Of a DNA stretch of 21,914 nt, positions 7,759 through 15,583 are shown in pieces. Below the pieces are notes generated by a model. It did not search any database and was not told the DNA's origin. It worked only from the letters and a program-made list of their open reading frames with translations. A program made the translations under genes and the position numbers. The first letter of the stretch is position 1. The number at the start of each line of letters is the position of its first letter. Source of the DNA: JAMXLO01 sp041487355 (GTDB lineage Bacteria; Pseudomonadota; Alphaproteobacteria; Acetobacterales; Acetobacteraceae); the NCBI GenBank assembly GCA_041487355.1, contig JBGPND010000075.1, positions 1 to 21,914 on the forward strand, given 5' to 3'.

Positions 7759-8172
7759 ATGAGCAAGCATGTGGTCGCGACCGTGGCCGAGATTCCGCCG
7801 GGCCAGCGGAAGCTGGTGACCGTGCGCGGTCGTACGATCGCCGTATTCAATCTCGATGGCGAGTTCTTCGGCTTGTTCAATCGCTGCCCGCACCAGGGCG
7901 GACCGATGTGCGAGGGCATTCTGACCGGCCTGATCGAATCCGATGAGCCTGGCCACTACAAGTATTCCCGCAAGGGCGAGATCCTGCGTTGCCCCTGGCA
8001 CGGCTGGGAATTCGACGTGCGGACCGGTCAGTCCTATTGCGAGCCCGAGCGCATCCAGGTCCGCAGCTATCCGGTGGAAGTGGCGTCCGGCCAACGTGTG
8101 GTGCAAGGACCGTATGTCGCCGAAACCGTGCCGGTGACGGTGGAGGAAGAGTACGTCGTGGTGGACGTGTAA
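7759..8172 (+). CDS. Rieske [2Fe-2S] ferredoxin-like protein
   Basis: 137 residues from the ATG at 7759. The cluster is bound by C43-P-H45 in NRCPHQGGPMCEG and C78-P-W-H81 in RCPWHGWEFD, the complete two-Cys two-His Rieske set. A 25-residue insert between the two halves and a strand-rich C-terminal tail (VTVEEEYVVVDV) are present. There is no catalytic dioxygenase domain and no signal peptide, so it is a soluble electron carrier or the small component of an oxygenase. It starts 28 bases after the broken amidohydrolase on the same strand and was probably co-transcribed with it. Its partner oxygenase is not in the window. It converges with hyfI, leaving a 27-base gap without an obvious terminator. 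Confidence 0.93.
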   Translation: MSKHVVATVAEIPPGQRKLVTVRGRTIAVFNLDGEFFGLFNRCPHQGGPMCEGILTGLIESDEPGHYKYSRKGEILRCPWHGWEFDVRTGQSYCEPERIQVRSYPVEVASGQRVVQGPYVAETVPVTVEEEYVVVDV

Positions 8173-8199
8173 GGATCTGAGGGGAAACAAACGGGTTCT

Positions 8200-8709
8200 T
8201 CAGGGCTGAAGCAGCGCCAGCAGCCCCTGCAGCAACTGCGTCGGTGTCGGCGGACAGCCGCGGATGACGAGATCGACCGGCACCACCTCGGCCACGGCAC
8301 CGATGCAGGCTGGGCTGCCGGCGAATACACCGGTGCCGGCGGCGCAGTCGCCCACCGCCACCACCCATTTGGGGTCTGGTGTGGCGCGCCAGGTTCGCTC
8401 CAGTGCCTGTCGCATGTGCTTCGTCACTGGCCCGGTGACCATTAGCACGTCGGCATGCCGCGGCGATGCTACGAAGCGCAGGCCGAAGCGTTCCAGATCG
8501 TAGAACGCGTTGTTGAGTGCGTGGATTTCCAGCTCGCAGCCGTTGCATGAGCCGGCGTCCACCTCGCGGATGGACAGGCTGCGGCCGAGCCGGCGCTGCG
8601 CCGTGCGATCGAGTTTCGCGGCCAGCGCGGCGAGTTCCGGATCGTCGAGCGCCGGCACCGGCTCGGTGACCGGGGGGCGCAGACCTTGCAGCAATGTCTT
8701 CAGTGTCAC
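8200..8709 (-). CDS. hyfI: Hydrogenase-4-like small subunit (NuoB/HycG family), Ehr complex
   Basis: 169 residues from a GTG at 8707-8709 that overlaps the hyfG stop (GTGA). The residues that hold the proximal N2-type [4Fe-4S] cluster are all present: C55 and C58 in GSCNGCELE, C122 in VGDCAAG and C152 in RGCPPTP; C135 is extra. The VTGPVTKHM segment is typical of the family. In complex I and group 4 hydrogenases this subunit passes electrons to the large-subunit catalytic site. Retaining its cluster beside a large subunit without Ni-Fe ligands argues that the complex is still redox-active. It is the last gene of the operon. Confidence 0.93.
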   Translation of the reverse strand: MTLKTLLQGLRPPVTEPVPALDDPELAALAAKLDRTAQRRLGRSLSIREVDAGSCNGCELEIHALNNAFYDLERFGLRFVASPRHADVLMVTGPVTKHMRQALERTWRATPDPKWVVAVGDCAAGTGVFAGSPACIGAVAEVVPVDLVIRGCPPTPTQLLQGLLALLQP

Positions 8710-10109
8710 AGGTCGTGCCCGGAGTAGGAGCAGTTGAAGGACTTGTTGCAGAGCGGGAAGTCGGCGACGATGTTGCCCTCGATCGCGGCCTCCAGCAGCG
8801 GCCATTGGAACCACGATGCGTCGCGCAGATGGCAGCGATCGATGCGTCCCGCCGCGTCGATGCGCAACCACACCAGGACGTCGCCGCGGAACGCTTCGGC
8901 GAGGGCCATGCCTTCACAGGGACCGGTTGGCTCGATTGCGATACGCACTTCGCCCTCCGGCATCCGGTTCAGCATCTGCTCGATCAGCGCCAGGCTCTGC
9001 TCGATCTCCTTGATCCGAATCCAGACGCGGGCATTCACGTCGCCCTCCTCCCGCACGGGGACCTCGAAGCGGAGCTGGTCGTAGGGCGGGTAGCCGATCG
9101 ATCGGCGTGCGTCGAAGTTGCGGCCGGAGGCACGGCCGACATGGCCGCCGGCACCGAAGCGGCGGGCAAGGTCGGGGTGCAGGATGCCGGTGCCCACGGT
9201 GCGATCCTGCAGCGAGGCGGTCGCGTCGTAGAGTTCCACGAGCGGGGTGAAGCGCACCCGTATTTCATCGATCAGCGAGCGGATCCGGGCAGCACCGTCG
9301 GCCGGCAGACCGACCGCGACGCCGCCGGGAACGATGCGGTCCATCATCAGGCGATGGCCGAAGCAGGCGGCGGCGCAACGCAGCACGCGCTCGCGCAGGA
9401 TGCCGCAATGCGCCAGCATGATGCTGAACGAGGCATCGTTGCAGATTGCGCCGAAATCGCCGAGGTGGTTGGCGATCCGCTCCAGCTCCGCCATCACCCC
9501 GCGCAGCCAGGCGGCCCGCGGCGGTGCCTCGATGCCGAGCGCCGCTTCCACGGCACGCGCGAAGGCCAGGGCATAGGCGACGGTGCTGTCCCCCGAGGTG
9601 CGGCCGGCGAGGCGCGCGGCCTGGTCGAGCGTCGCGCCATGCATCAGGTGCTCGATGCCCTTGTGCACATAGCCAAGGCGCTGCTCGAGCCGCACCACCG
9701 TTTCGCCGTCGGCGGTGAAGCGGAAATGGCCCGGCTCGATGATGCCCGCGTGCACCGGGCCGACGGCAATCTGATGCAGGCTTTCACCTTCCACCGGCAG
9801 GAACGGATAGGCCGTGGGGTTCGGACCGTGGTCGAGCCAGGGGCGCGTATCAGGCAATCCGACGGGATCGAGACCGAACAGGTCACGCATGGCGCGTTCC
9901 AGCCGGATCGCCGGCGCGTGCACGGCGCTGACCGAGGGAAAGCTGTTGTCGGGGCAATCCAGACTGTGCACCGCGATGGCCGGCGCGTCGTGGTCGAGAA
10001 CGGCCATGTGCACGCGGCCCGGTTCGCCCCACAGGCCGAACAAGGTGCAGTCGCCGGAAGCCATGCGCTGGGCCATCTGCTGCCACTGTGCGGTATCGAC
10101 GGCGCTCAT
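8706..10109 (-). CDS. hyfG: Hydrogenase-4-like large subunit (NuoC-NuoD fusion), lacking Ni-Fe ligands
   Basis: 467 residues. About 1-100 corresponds to the NuoC/30-kDa part and 110-467 to the NuoD/49-kDa or HycE catalytic part, with VGPVHAGIIEPGHFRF and YVHKGIEHLM motifs. In true group 4 hydrogenases two C-x2-C pairs bind the Ni-Fe centre. Here the first reads R170-T-S-G-D-S175, with no cysteine. The C-terminal one is replaced by PLC454-NKSF-NC460-SYSGHDL with altered spacing. A NKSFN-SYSGHDL tail in place of DPCxxC is what I expect of Ehr-type proteins. It therefore cannot be a conventional hydrogenase; quinone, ferredoxin or another carrier may react here. Its ATG overlaps the hyfF stop (ATGA). 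The protein is shorter than E. coli HyfG. Confidence 0.92.
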   Translation of the reverse strand: MSAVDTAQWQQMAQRMASGDCTLFGLWGEPGRVHMAVLDHDAPAIAVHSLDCPDNSFPSVSAVHAPAIRLERAMRDLFGLDPVGLPDTRPWLDHGPNPTAYPFLPVEGESLHQIAVGPVHAGIIEPGHFRFTADGETVVRLEQRLGYVHKGIEHLMHGATLDQAARLAGRTSGDSTVAYALAFARAVEAALGIEAPPRAAWLRGVMAELERIANHLGDFGAICNDASFSIMLAHCGILRERVLRCAAACFGHRLMMDRIVPGGVAVGLPADGAARIRSLIDEIRVRFTPLVELYDATASLQDRTVGTGILHPDLARRFGAGGHVGRASGRNFDARRSIGYPPYDQLRFEVPVREEGDVNARVWIRIKEIEQSLALIEQMLNRMPEGEVRIAIEPTGPCEGMALAEAFRGDVLVWLRIDAAGRIDRCHLRDASWFQWPLLEAAIEGNIVADFPLCNKSFNCSYSGHDL

Positions 10110-11536
10110 CCCAGCAGCGCCGCGACGTGCTGGAACCAGGCGACCAGCGGTGCGGGCAGATAGATGCCGGCGATCAGCACCAGCGCGAGATGCGCGAACA
10201 TCGGCACGTAGGATGCCTTCACCGGCCCGGTGGGCCCGACCGGCTCGCCGAACGCCACCGAGGTGACACGCAGGAACAGCGCGCCGAACGAAATCAGCAA
10301 TCCGAACACGAACAGAATCGCCAGCAAGGGCTCACGCGCGAAGGTGGAGCTCACCACCAGGAATTCGCTGGTGAACACGCCGAACGGCGGCAGGCCGGCG
10401 ATGGCCGCGACGCCGGCGATCAGGCCCCAGCCGAGCACCGGATGCGTTGCCGTCAGCCCGCCCATCTCGGCGATGCGCTGCGTTCCCTTTACCTGCGCCA
10501 CGTGACCCACCGAGAAGAAAATCGCCGATTTGGTCAGGCTGTGCATGGTCATCTGCAGCAGGCCGGCGAAATTGCCGAGCGGCCCCGCCATGCCGAAGGC
10601 GAACACTATGATTCCCATGTGCTCGATCGAGGAATAGGCGAACATGCGCTTGATGTCGCGTCGTCGGTACAGCATGAACGCGGCGAAGATCAGCGAGATC
10701 AGGCCGAGCGTGATCATCAGCGGGCCGGGTGCGATGGCGCCGGGATTGGCCGCCAGCAGCATCTTGAAGCGCAGCAGGGCGTAGAGCGCGACGTTCAGCA
10801 GCAGGCCCGACAGCACGGCGGAGATCGGCGTCGGACCCTCGGCGTGCGCGTCCGGCAGCCAGGCGTGCATCGGCGCGAGGCCGACCTTGGTGCCATAGCC
10901 GAGCAGCAGGAAGACGAAGGCGATGTTGAGCAGGGCGGGATCGAAATCGCGCACCTTGGTGATCAGCACGGTCCAGACCATCGCATCGAGGCCTTCGCCG
11001 ATCACGGGGCGCGCCGCGAGATAGACCAGGATGGTGCCGAACAGGGCCAGCGCGATGCCGACGCTGCCGAGGATGAAGTATTTCCACGCCGCCTCGATCG
11101 CCTCGTGCGTGCGGTAGATGCCCACCATGACGACGGTGGTGAGGGTCGCCAGCTCCACCGCCACCCACATCAGGCCGATGTTGTTGGCGATGAGCGCCAG
11201 GTTCATGCCGAACAGCATGAGCTGGAACATGGCGTGATAAAATCGCAGGTAGCCCGGCGTGAGGCGGCCGATCTCCAGCTCGTGGCCGATGTAGCTGGCA
11301 CTGAAGGCGCTGGTGGTGAAGCCGACGAAGGTGTTCAGCAGGATGAACACCACGTTCAGATCGTCGACCAGGAGGAACTGGCCGGTGGCAGGCCGATCGA
11401 CCAGCAGCAGGAGACCGCAGAGCAGCGACAGCAGGCTGGCAGCGACATTGATCCGTGCCGAGAGCCGGTAGTCGGCAATCAGCGCCAAGACCGCGGCGGC
11501 GGCGAGTGGCACGAGGAGGATGCCGAGTTCGCTCAT
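10106..11536 (-). CDS. hyfF: Antiporter-like membrane subunit (HyfF / NuoN-like)
   Basis: 476 residues with about 13-14 predicted helices. Residues essential for proton translocation in MrpA/NuoL/M/N relatives are present: Glu129 in WVAVELATL, Lys217 in GYGTKVGLAPMHAWLPDAH and Lys258 further along, plus MHSLTKSAIFF (a family helix with His and Lys). This implies ion pumping coupled to the redox arm. The start is ATG 11534-11536 with GGGGAGA five bases upstream. That start lies in a 7-bp direct repeat (CTCATCG, 11532-11538 on the plus strand) also found at the end of hyfE, on the far side of an inserted palindromic element. Confidence 0.93.
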   Translation of the reverse strand: MSELGILLVPLAAAAVLALIADYRLSARINVAASLLSLLCGLLLLVDRPATGQFLLVDDLNVVFILLNTFVGFTTSAFSASYIGHELEIGRLTPGYLRFYHAMFQLMLFGMNLALIANNIGLMWVAVELATLTTVVMVGIYRTHEAIEAAWKYFILGSVGIALALFGTILVYLAARPVIGEGLDAMVWTVLITKVRDFDPALLNIAFVFLLLGYGTKVGLAPMHAWLPDAHAEGPTPISAVLSGLLLNVALYALLRFKMLLAANPGAIAPGPLMITLGLISLIFAAFMLYRRRDIKRMFAYSSIEHMGIIVFAFGMAGPLGNFAGLLQMTMHSLTKSAIFFSVGHVAQVKGTQRIAEMGGLTATHPVLGWGLIAGVAAIAGLPPFGVFTSEFLVVSSTFAREPLLAILFVFGLLISFGALFLRVTSVAFGEPVGPTGPVKASYVPMFAHLALVLIAGIYLPAPLVAWFQHVAALLG

Positions 11537-11538
11537 CG

Positions 11539-11680
11539 TCTCCCCCTCCCCTCGTGGGCTTGGGCCGCGAAGCGGACCAAGGTTGGGGGGAGGGGGCCGA
11601 GCAGCACGATCGGCCGCCCCTCGCTACCCCCCACCCTAACCCTCCCCCGCAAGGGGGGAGGGAACAGTGCGCGCGGCCCA
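11539..11680. repeat. 142-bp palindrome-rich element inserted between hyfE and hyfF (MITE/REP-like)
   Basis: Three stems are visible: CCCCCTCCCC (11542-11551) with GGGGAGGGGG (11587-11596); an inner stem CTTGGGCCGC/GCGGACCAAG with one mismatch (about 11560-11582); and CCTCCCCC/GGGGGAGG (11641 to about 11661). The stretch CCCACCCTAACCCTCCCCC is a common dispersed repeat in GC-rich proteobacteria. The direct repeat CTCATCG flanks it at 11532-11538 and 11681-11687, like a target duplication. Removing the element and one copy gives CGATGAG with hyfE TGA and hyfF ATG overlapping as ATGA, the junction style of the rest of the operon. No ORF is apparent. Confidence 0.75.
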
Positions 11681-11681
11681 C

Positions 11682-12344
11682 TCATCGCCGCTCCCCCCGG
11701 AACTGATCGAGCGCCTGCAGATCCACCGTGTCGAAGCGTTCGCGGATGCGGAACAGGAAGATGCCGATCACGATGAAGGCGATCAGGATGGAGAACGCCA
11801 CGCTGATCTCCACCACCAGCGGCATGCCCTGCGCCCCGGTAGCGGCCAGGTTCACGCCGTTCTCCAGCGACAGAAAGCCGGCCACCTGGCTGACAGCATT
11901 GCGCCGCGTCACCATCATCAGCAGCCCGATCAGCACCACCGACAGCGCCATGGCGATGTCCTCGCGCGCCACCGGATCGGCGTGCGCGGTCACCGGGAGC
12001 ATCACCATCATCGACAGCGCCACCAGAGCGATACCGGCCAGCATCGTCAGGCCGATGCTCACCACCGTCTCGATCTCGCGGTGGATGCCCAGGCGGAACA
12101 CCATCCGTCGCAGCGCCCAGGGGATGACGATGGCCTTGAAGCCGAGCGCAATCGCCGCTGTGATGTAGAGATGTGGCGCACCCTGGATATAGGCCTGCCA
12201 GGCGACCGAAAGCGCCAGGATCAGGGCATGCAGGGCAAGCATGTTGATCAGAGCATAGAGCCGGTCCTGGTACAGCATCGTGAAGCTGATCAGCACCAGC
12301 CCGCCGGCCAGCATATGCGCGATGTCGAAGGCGTATCCGTGCAT
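11682..12344 (-). CDS. hyfE: Membrane subunit HyfE-like (NuoK-related)
   Basis: 220 residues from the ATG 12342-12344, which overlaps the hyfC stop (TGATG); a GTG one codon earlier is also possible. Length is close to E. coli HyfE. About six or seven helices are visible. The C-terminal half resembles NuoK and carries the buried glutamate E161 in GFLSLENGVNL, with another acidic residue E179 in LVVEISVAF, which are likely parts of the proton path. A charged tail (RIRERFDTVDLQALDQFRG) ends in the cytoplasm. Together with HyfC it links the redox arm to the antiporter-like subunits. Confidence 0.92.
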   Translation of the reverse strand: MHGYAFDIAHMLAGGLVLISFTMLYQDRLYALINMLALHALILALSVAWQAYIQGAPHLYITAAIALGFKAIVIPWALRRMVFRLGIHREIETVVSIGLTMLAGIALVALSMMVMLPVTAHADPVAREDIAMALSVVLIGLLMMVTRRNAVSQVAGFLSLENGVNLAATGAQGMPLVVEISVAFSILIAFIVIGIFLFRIRERFDTVDLQALDQFRGERR

Positions 12345-13282
12345 CACATGCCTTCCGATACGAACAGCAGCAGCACGCCAAGCAATCCCAGCATCAGCGC
12401 GGCGCCCAGGAAGTTGGGCACGCGGAACACGCGCATCTTGGCGATCGACATCTCGAAGACACCGAGCAGCACGCCGGCCGCCGCAAGCTTGACCAGATAC
12501 AGGACGAACCCGATCGCATAGCCGCCGGCGAAGCCCACGGGGAAGAAGATGCAGGCGATCACCGAAACATACAGCAGCAGCTTCAGCGACGCGGCGAGAT
12601 CAATCATCGCCAGATGCCGGCCGGAATACTCCAGCACCATCGCCTCATGCACCATGGTGAGTTCCAGGTGCGTGGCTGGGTTGTCGACCGGGATGCGCGC
12701 GTTCTCGGCGAGCGCCACGATGATGAAGGCGACCAGGCCGAGTGCCAGCGAGACGCGCAGACCAACGGCGGAGAATGCCATGTAGTCGGCGATCGTGGAG
12801 AGCTGCGTGGAGCCGGCGATCAGGGCGACTGTCAGCACGATCATCAGCATCGCGGGCTCGGCGAGCGAGGCGATCATCACCTCGCGCGAGGAGCCGATGC
12901 CGCCGAAGCTGGTGCCGATGTCCATCGCGGCCAGCGCCTGCGCGAAGCGGGCGCTGCCGAGCAGGGCGGTGATGGCGATCAGGTCACCCGACCAACTGAA
13001 CAGCAATCCCGTGGCGAAGGTCGGCACCAGGGCCGCGGCGACCCAGGTGACGGCGAAGATCACGTATGGTGCGACGCGGAACAGCCAGGACGCATTCTCG
13101 GCCAGCACCACTTCCTTGGAGAGCAGCCGCTTCAGGTCAAGATAGGGCTGGATCAGCGGCGGCCCGCGGCGACGCTGCAGTTGGGCCTTCACCTTGCGCA
13201 CGAGGCCGGTGAGCAACGGTGCCAGCAGCAGCACGAGCGCCATCTGCACACCCTGCACGAGCAGTCCCTGGATCACTGCCAT
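12344..13282 (-). CDS. hyfC: Membrane subunit HyfC-like (NuoH family)
   Basis: 312 residues, about eight helices. Near the N-terminus, RRRGPPLIQPYLDLKRLL matches the NuoH/HycD cytoplasmic loop. Further conserved loops are SREVMIASLAEPAM (132-145) with E142, and ENARIPVDNPATHLEL (193-208) followed by VHEAMVLEYSG; these acidic residues face the quinone or catalytic site in relatives. The ATG 13280-13282 overlaps the end of hyfB by 10 bases. The protein anchors the HyfG/HyfI arm to the membrane and is the best-conserved core piece shared by complex I and group 4 hydrogenases. Confidence 0.94.
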   Translation of the reverse strand: MAVIQGLLVQGVQMALVLLLAPLLTGLVRKVKAQLQRRRGPPLIQPYLDLKRLLSKEVVLAENASWLFRVAPYVIFAVTWVAAALVPTFATGLLFSWSGDLIAITALLGSARFAQALAAMDIGTSFGGIGSSREVMIASLAEPAMLMIVLTVALIAGSTQLSTIADYMAFSAVGLRVSLALGLVAFIIVALAENARIPVDNPATHLELTMVHEAMVLEYSGRHLAMIDLAASLKLLLYVSVIACIFFPVGFAGGYAIGFVLYLVKLAAAGVLLGVFEMSIAKMRVFRVPNFLGAALMLGLLGVLLLFVSEGM

Positions 13283-15273
13283 AGCGCCAGCGCAAGCAAC
13301 AGGATCACCAAGGCGGCGAAGACGAAGCCGAGATAGCGGCGGATGGTGAGGAACTGCAGGTGGTTGAGCACCTCGGACAGGTACCAGACGGCGCCGGCGA
13401 CCGGGGCATAGAACACGTCCCAGATCACGTCGCTTATGTGCTTCTCGATCCGCGCCGGACCGATATCGCCGGGCGGCGGCATGGTCACCGTCTCATGCGT
13501 GCGGAACACCACGGCGCCGTAAACGCGGCGGATCGGCTGGGCGAAGCTGCCGCTGGTGTATTGCGTTGCCGGGCTCGGGTCGGGGAAGCCGCAATCCCAT
13601 GCCGGTCCCCGGCGCAGCGCGTGCGAGGCGAAGCGATGGATCGCGAGCACGGTCAGCCAGGCCGAAGCCGCGATGAACAGGAACACCAGCAGGCCGTTAT
13701 ACGAGCTGCGCGAGGCCTCGATCGGCACGATGGAAAGCCACGCCACGCCGAGCTGTGTCGGCATCCGCGTGCCGGTCAGCGCCTGAACCACCGGGGCAAG
13801 CAGGTCGATCACCACGCCTGGGAGGATGCCGGCCAGCAGGCACAGCGCCGCGAAGACGAACATGGCGGCGAGCGAGCATCTGTCGACTTCCCGCGCCTCC
13901 GCCGCCACTTGTGTGCGCGGCCGGCCGAGGAAGGTCACGCCGAACGCCTTGACGAAGCACGCGGCAGCAAGTGCGGCGGACAGCGCCAGCAGCGCGCCAT
14001 CCGCGGGGATCATGATCTTCAGACCCCATTGCGGCAGATCGGGACGCAGCAGGATTGCCTGGAAGGTCAGCCACTCGGAGACGAACCCGTTCAGCGGCGG
14101 CAACGCGGAAATCGCCACGCAGCCCACCAGGAAGGCAAACGCGGTCTTCGGCATGCGATGGATCAGCCCACCGAGATGGTCCATGTCGCGCTCGCCTGTC
14201 GCGGTGAGCACCGCACCGGCGCCGAAGAACAGCAGGCTCTTGAACACCGAGTGGTTGAACACGTGGAACAGCGCCGCGGTCAGCCCCAGCGCGGCGGCGG
14301 CACCCATGCCGTTGGCACCGAATGCCAACGCCAGGCCGAGGCCGATGAAGATGATGCCGATGTTCTCCACCGTGTGGTAGGCGAGCAGCCGCTTCAGGTC
14401 ATGCTCCATCAGTGCGTACAGCACGCCCAGCACCGCGGTGATGCCGCCGACCGCCAGAACGACGATGCCCGACCACCAGGTGGGCGCGCCGAGCAGGTCG
14501 AAGGCGATGCGCACGAAGCCGTAGACCGCGACCTTGGTCATTACCCCGCTCATCAGCGCCGAGACGTGGCTCGGCGCGGCGGGATGCGCCAGCGGCAGCC
14601 AGGCATGCAACGGCACCACGCCGGCCTTGGATCCCGCGCCGATCAGCGCAAGGGCCAGGGCAAGCGCCGCGAGGCCGGGCGTGGGATGCACGGCACGCAT
14701 CGCGGCGAAGGTGTAGCTGCCGGTCGGTCCCGCGAGCAGGCCGAAGCACAGCAGCAAGGCCAGCCCGCTGAAGCTCGCCATGATGATGTAGACGTAGCCG
14801 GCATGCGCATTGCCGCTCTCGCGATGGTGCGACATCACCAGCGCCCAGGAAGCCAGCGACATCAACTCCCACGCGAACAGGAAGCTGAATGCATCGTCGG
14901 CCATCACGACCAGGTTGAGCCCGGCGAGGAAGGCCGGATAGAACGGCAGCACACGCTGCGGCTCGGGTTCGTGGTTGCCGTAGCCGAGCGCGTAGAGACT
15001 GGCGCCGGCGCTGCCTAACCCGACCACGATCAGGAAGAATGCGGCGAGCGGATCGAGCCGGAAATGCGCGCCGATCCATGGCAGGCCGAGTGGCAACGTC
15101 ACCAGCGATGGCTCGGCGCCGAGCGACACCAGTGCGATCAGCAGCGACACTGACGAAATACCGAGGCTGCCGCCATAGATGATGCTGCGTCCCGATGGCG
15201 CATGCGCGACGAACGCGCCGGTCACGGCGAGGCAGAGCAGCAGCAGGGCGCAGACCAGGGTGAGCTGGATCAT
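13273..15273 (-). CDS. hyfB: Antiporter-like membrane subunit (HyfB / NuoL-MrpA-like)
   Basis: 666 residues, a length usual for HyfB/HycC. The core has the proton-pump residues Glu136 in FAWELMSL, Lys216 in GAGSKAGVVPLHAWLP and Lys247 in MSGVMTKVAVYG, and the helix LFHVFNHSVFKSLLFF. The C-terminal region (RGPAWDCGFPDP, then YTSGSFAQPIRRVYG) is the HyfB/HycC-type extension with a final helix, LGFVFAALVILLLALALWQ. The ATG at 15271-15273 overlaps the stop of the upstream XRE regulator gene (ATGA), so the structural genes are translationally coupled to it. Confidence 0.94.
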   Translation of the reverse strand: MIQLTLVCALLLLCLAVTGAFVAHAPSGRSIIYGGSLGISSVSLLIALVSLGAEPSLVTLPLGLPWIGAHFRLDPLAAFFLIVVGLGSAGASLYALGYGNHEPEPQRVLPFYPAFLAGLNLVVMADDAFSFLFAWELMSLASWALVMSHHRESGNAHAGYVYIIMASFSGLALLLCFGLLAGPTGSYTFAAMRAVHPTPGLAALALALALIGAGSKAGVVPLHAWLPLAHPAAPSHVSALMSGVMTKVAVYGFVRIAFDLLGAPTWWSGIVVLAVGGITAVLGVLYALMEHDLKRLLAYHTVENIGIIFIGLGLALAFGANGMGAAAALGLTAALFHVFNHSVFKSLLFFGAGAVLTATGERDMDHLGGLIHRMPKTAFAFLVGCVAISALPPLNGFVSEWLTFQAILLRPDLPQWGLKIMIPADGALLALSAALAAACFVKAFGVTFLGRPRTQVAAEAREVDRCSLAAMFVFAALCLLAGILPGVVIDLLAPVVQALTGTRMPTQLGVAWLSIVPIEASRSSYNGLLVFLFIAASAWLTVLAIHRFASHALRRGPAWDCGFPDPSPATQYTSGSFAQPIRRVYGAVVFRTHETVTMPPPGDIGPARIEKHISDVIWDVFYAPVAGAVWYLSEVLNHLQFLTIRRYLGFVFAALVILLLALALWQ

Positions 15274-15566
15274 GCGCGGCGACCGCTCCGTGGCGGACGC
15301 ACACGACGCGGCGCGGCAGAGGGCCTGGTCAGGCGCACGCCGCGCCCGCCTTGCGCGCTGGCCGCACCTTCGGCGATCAGCTCGATGCCCGCCGCCTCAA
15401 GCGCGCCGACCAGCTTCATCAGCGAGTCGACGTTGCCGCGCACCACGCCGTCGCTCGCCTCCATCCGCTGGATGGTCGGCAGCGACAGGCGGGACAACTC
15501 GGCCAGCGCCCGCTGGTCGACCCTGAGCAGCGCGCGGGCGGCGCGCATCTGTGCCGCAGTTATCAT
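15270..15566 (-). CDS. XRE-type helix-turn-helix regulator, first gene of the hyf-like operon
   Basis: 98 residues. The N-terminal 60 form a Cro/CI-type HTH: ITAAQMRAARALLRVDQRAL, then ELSRLSLPTIQRMEAS as the turn and recognition helix (about 22-38), then DSLMKLVGALEAAGIELI. The tail (70-98) is arginine and proline rich. It likely binds DNA as a dimer. Its stop overlaps the hyfB start by four bases, so regulator and complex are made from one mRNA, which suggests autoregulation of the operon. The start ATG has only a weak ribosome binding site; leaky expression would suit a repressor. The inducing signal is unknown. Confidence 0.85.
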   Translation of the reverse strand: MITAAQMRAARALLRVDQRALAELSRLSLPTIQRMEASDGVVRGNVDSLMKLVGALEAAGIELIAEGAASAQGGRGVRLTRPSAAPRRVRPPRSGRRA

Positions 15567-15583
15567 GTATCATGCGCAGTTTC

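Noticed and set aside
10088..11776. 562-codon plus-strand open frame opposite hyfF
   Set aside because: It is the mirror frame of the hydrophobic hyfF gene. Its Gln/His/Arg/Asp-rich translation is the usual artefact of reading transmembrane codons backwards, and it crosses the palindromic element.
13360..15018. 552-codon plus-strand open frame opposite hyfB
   Set aside because: It is another antisense shadow of a membrane protein, with no ribosome binding site and no motif.
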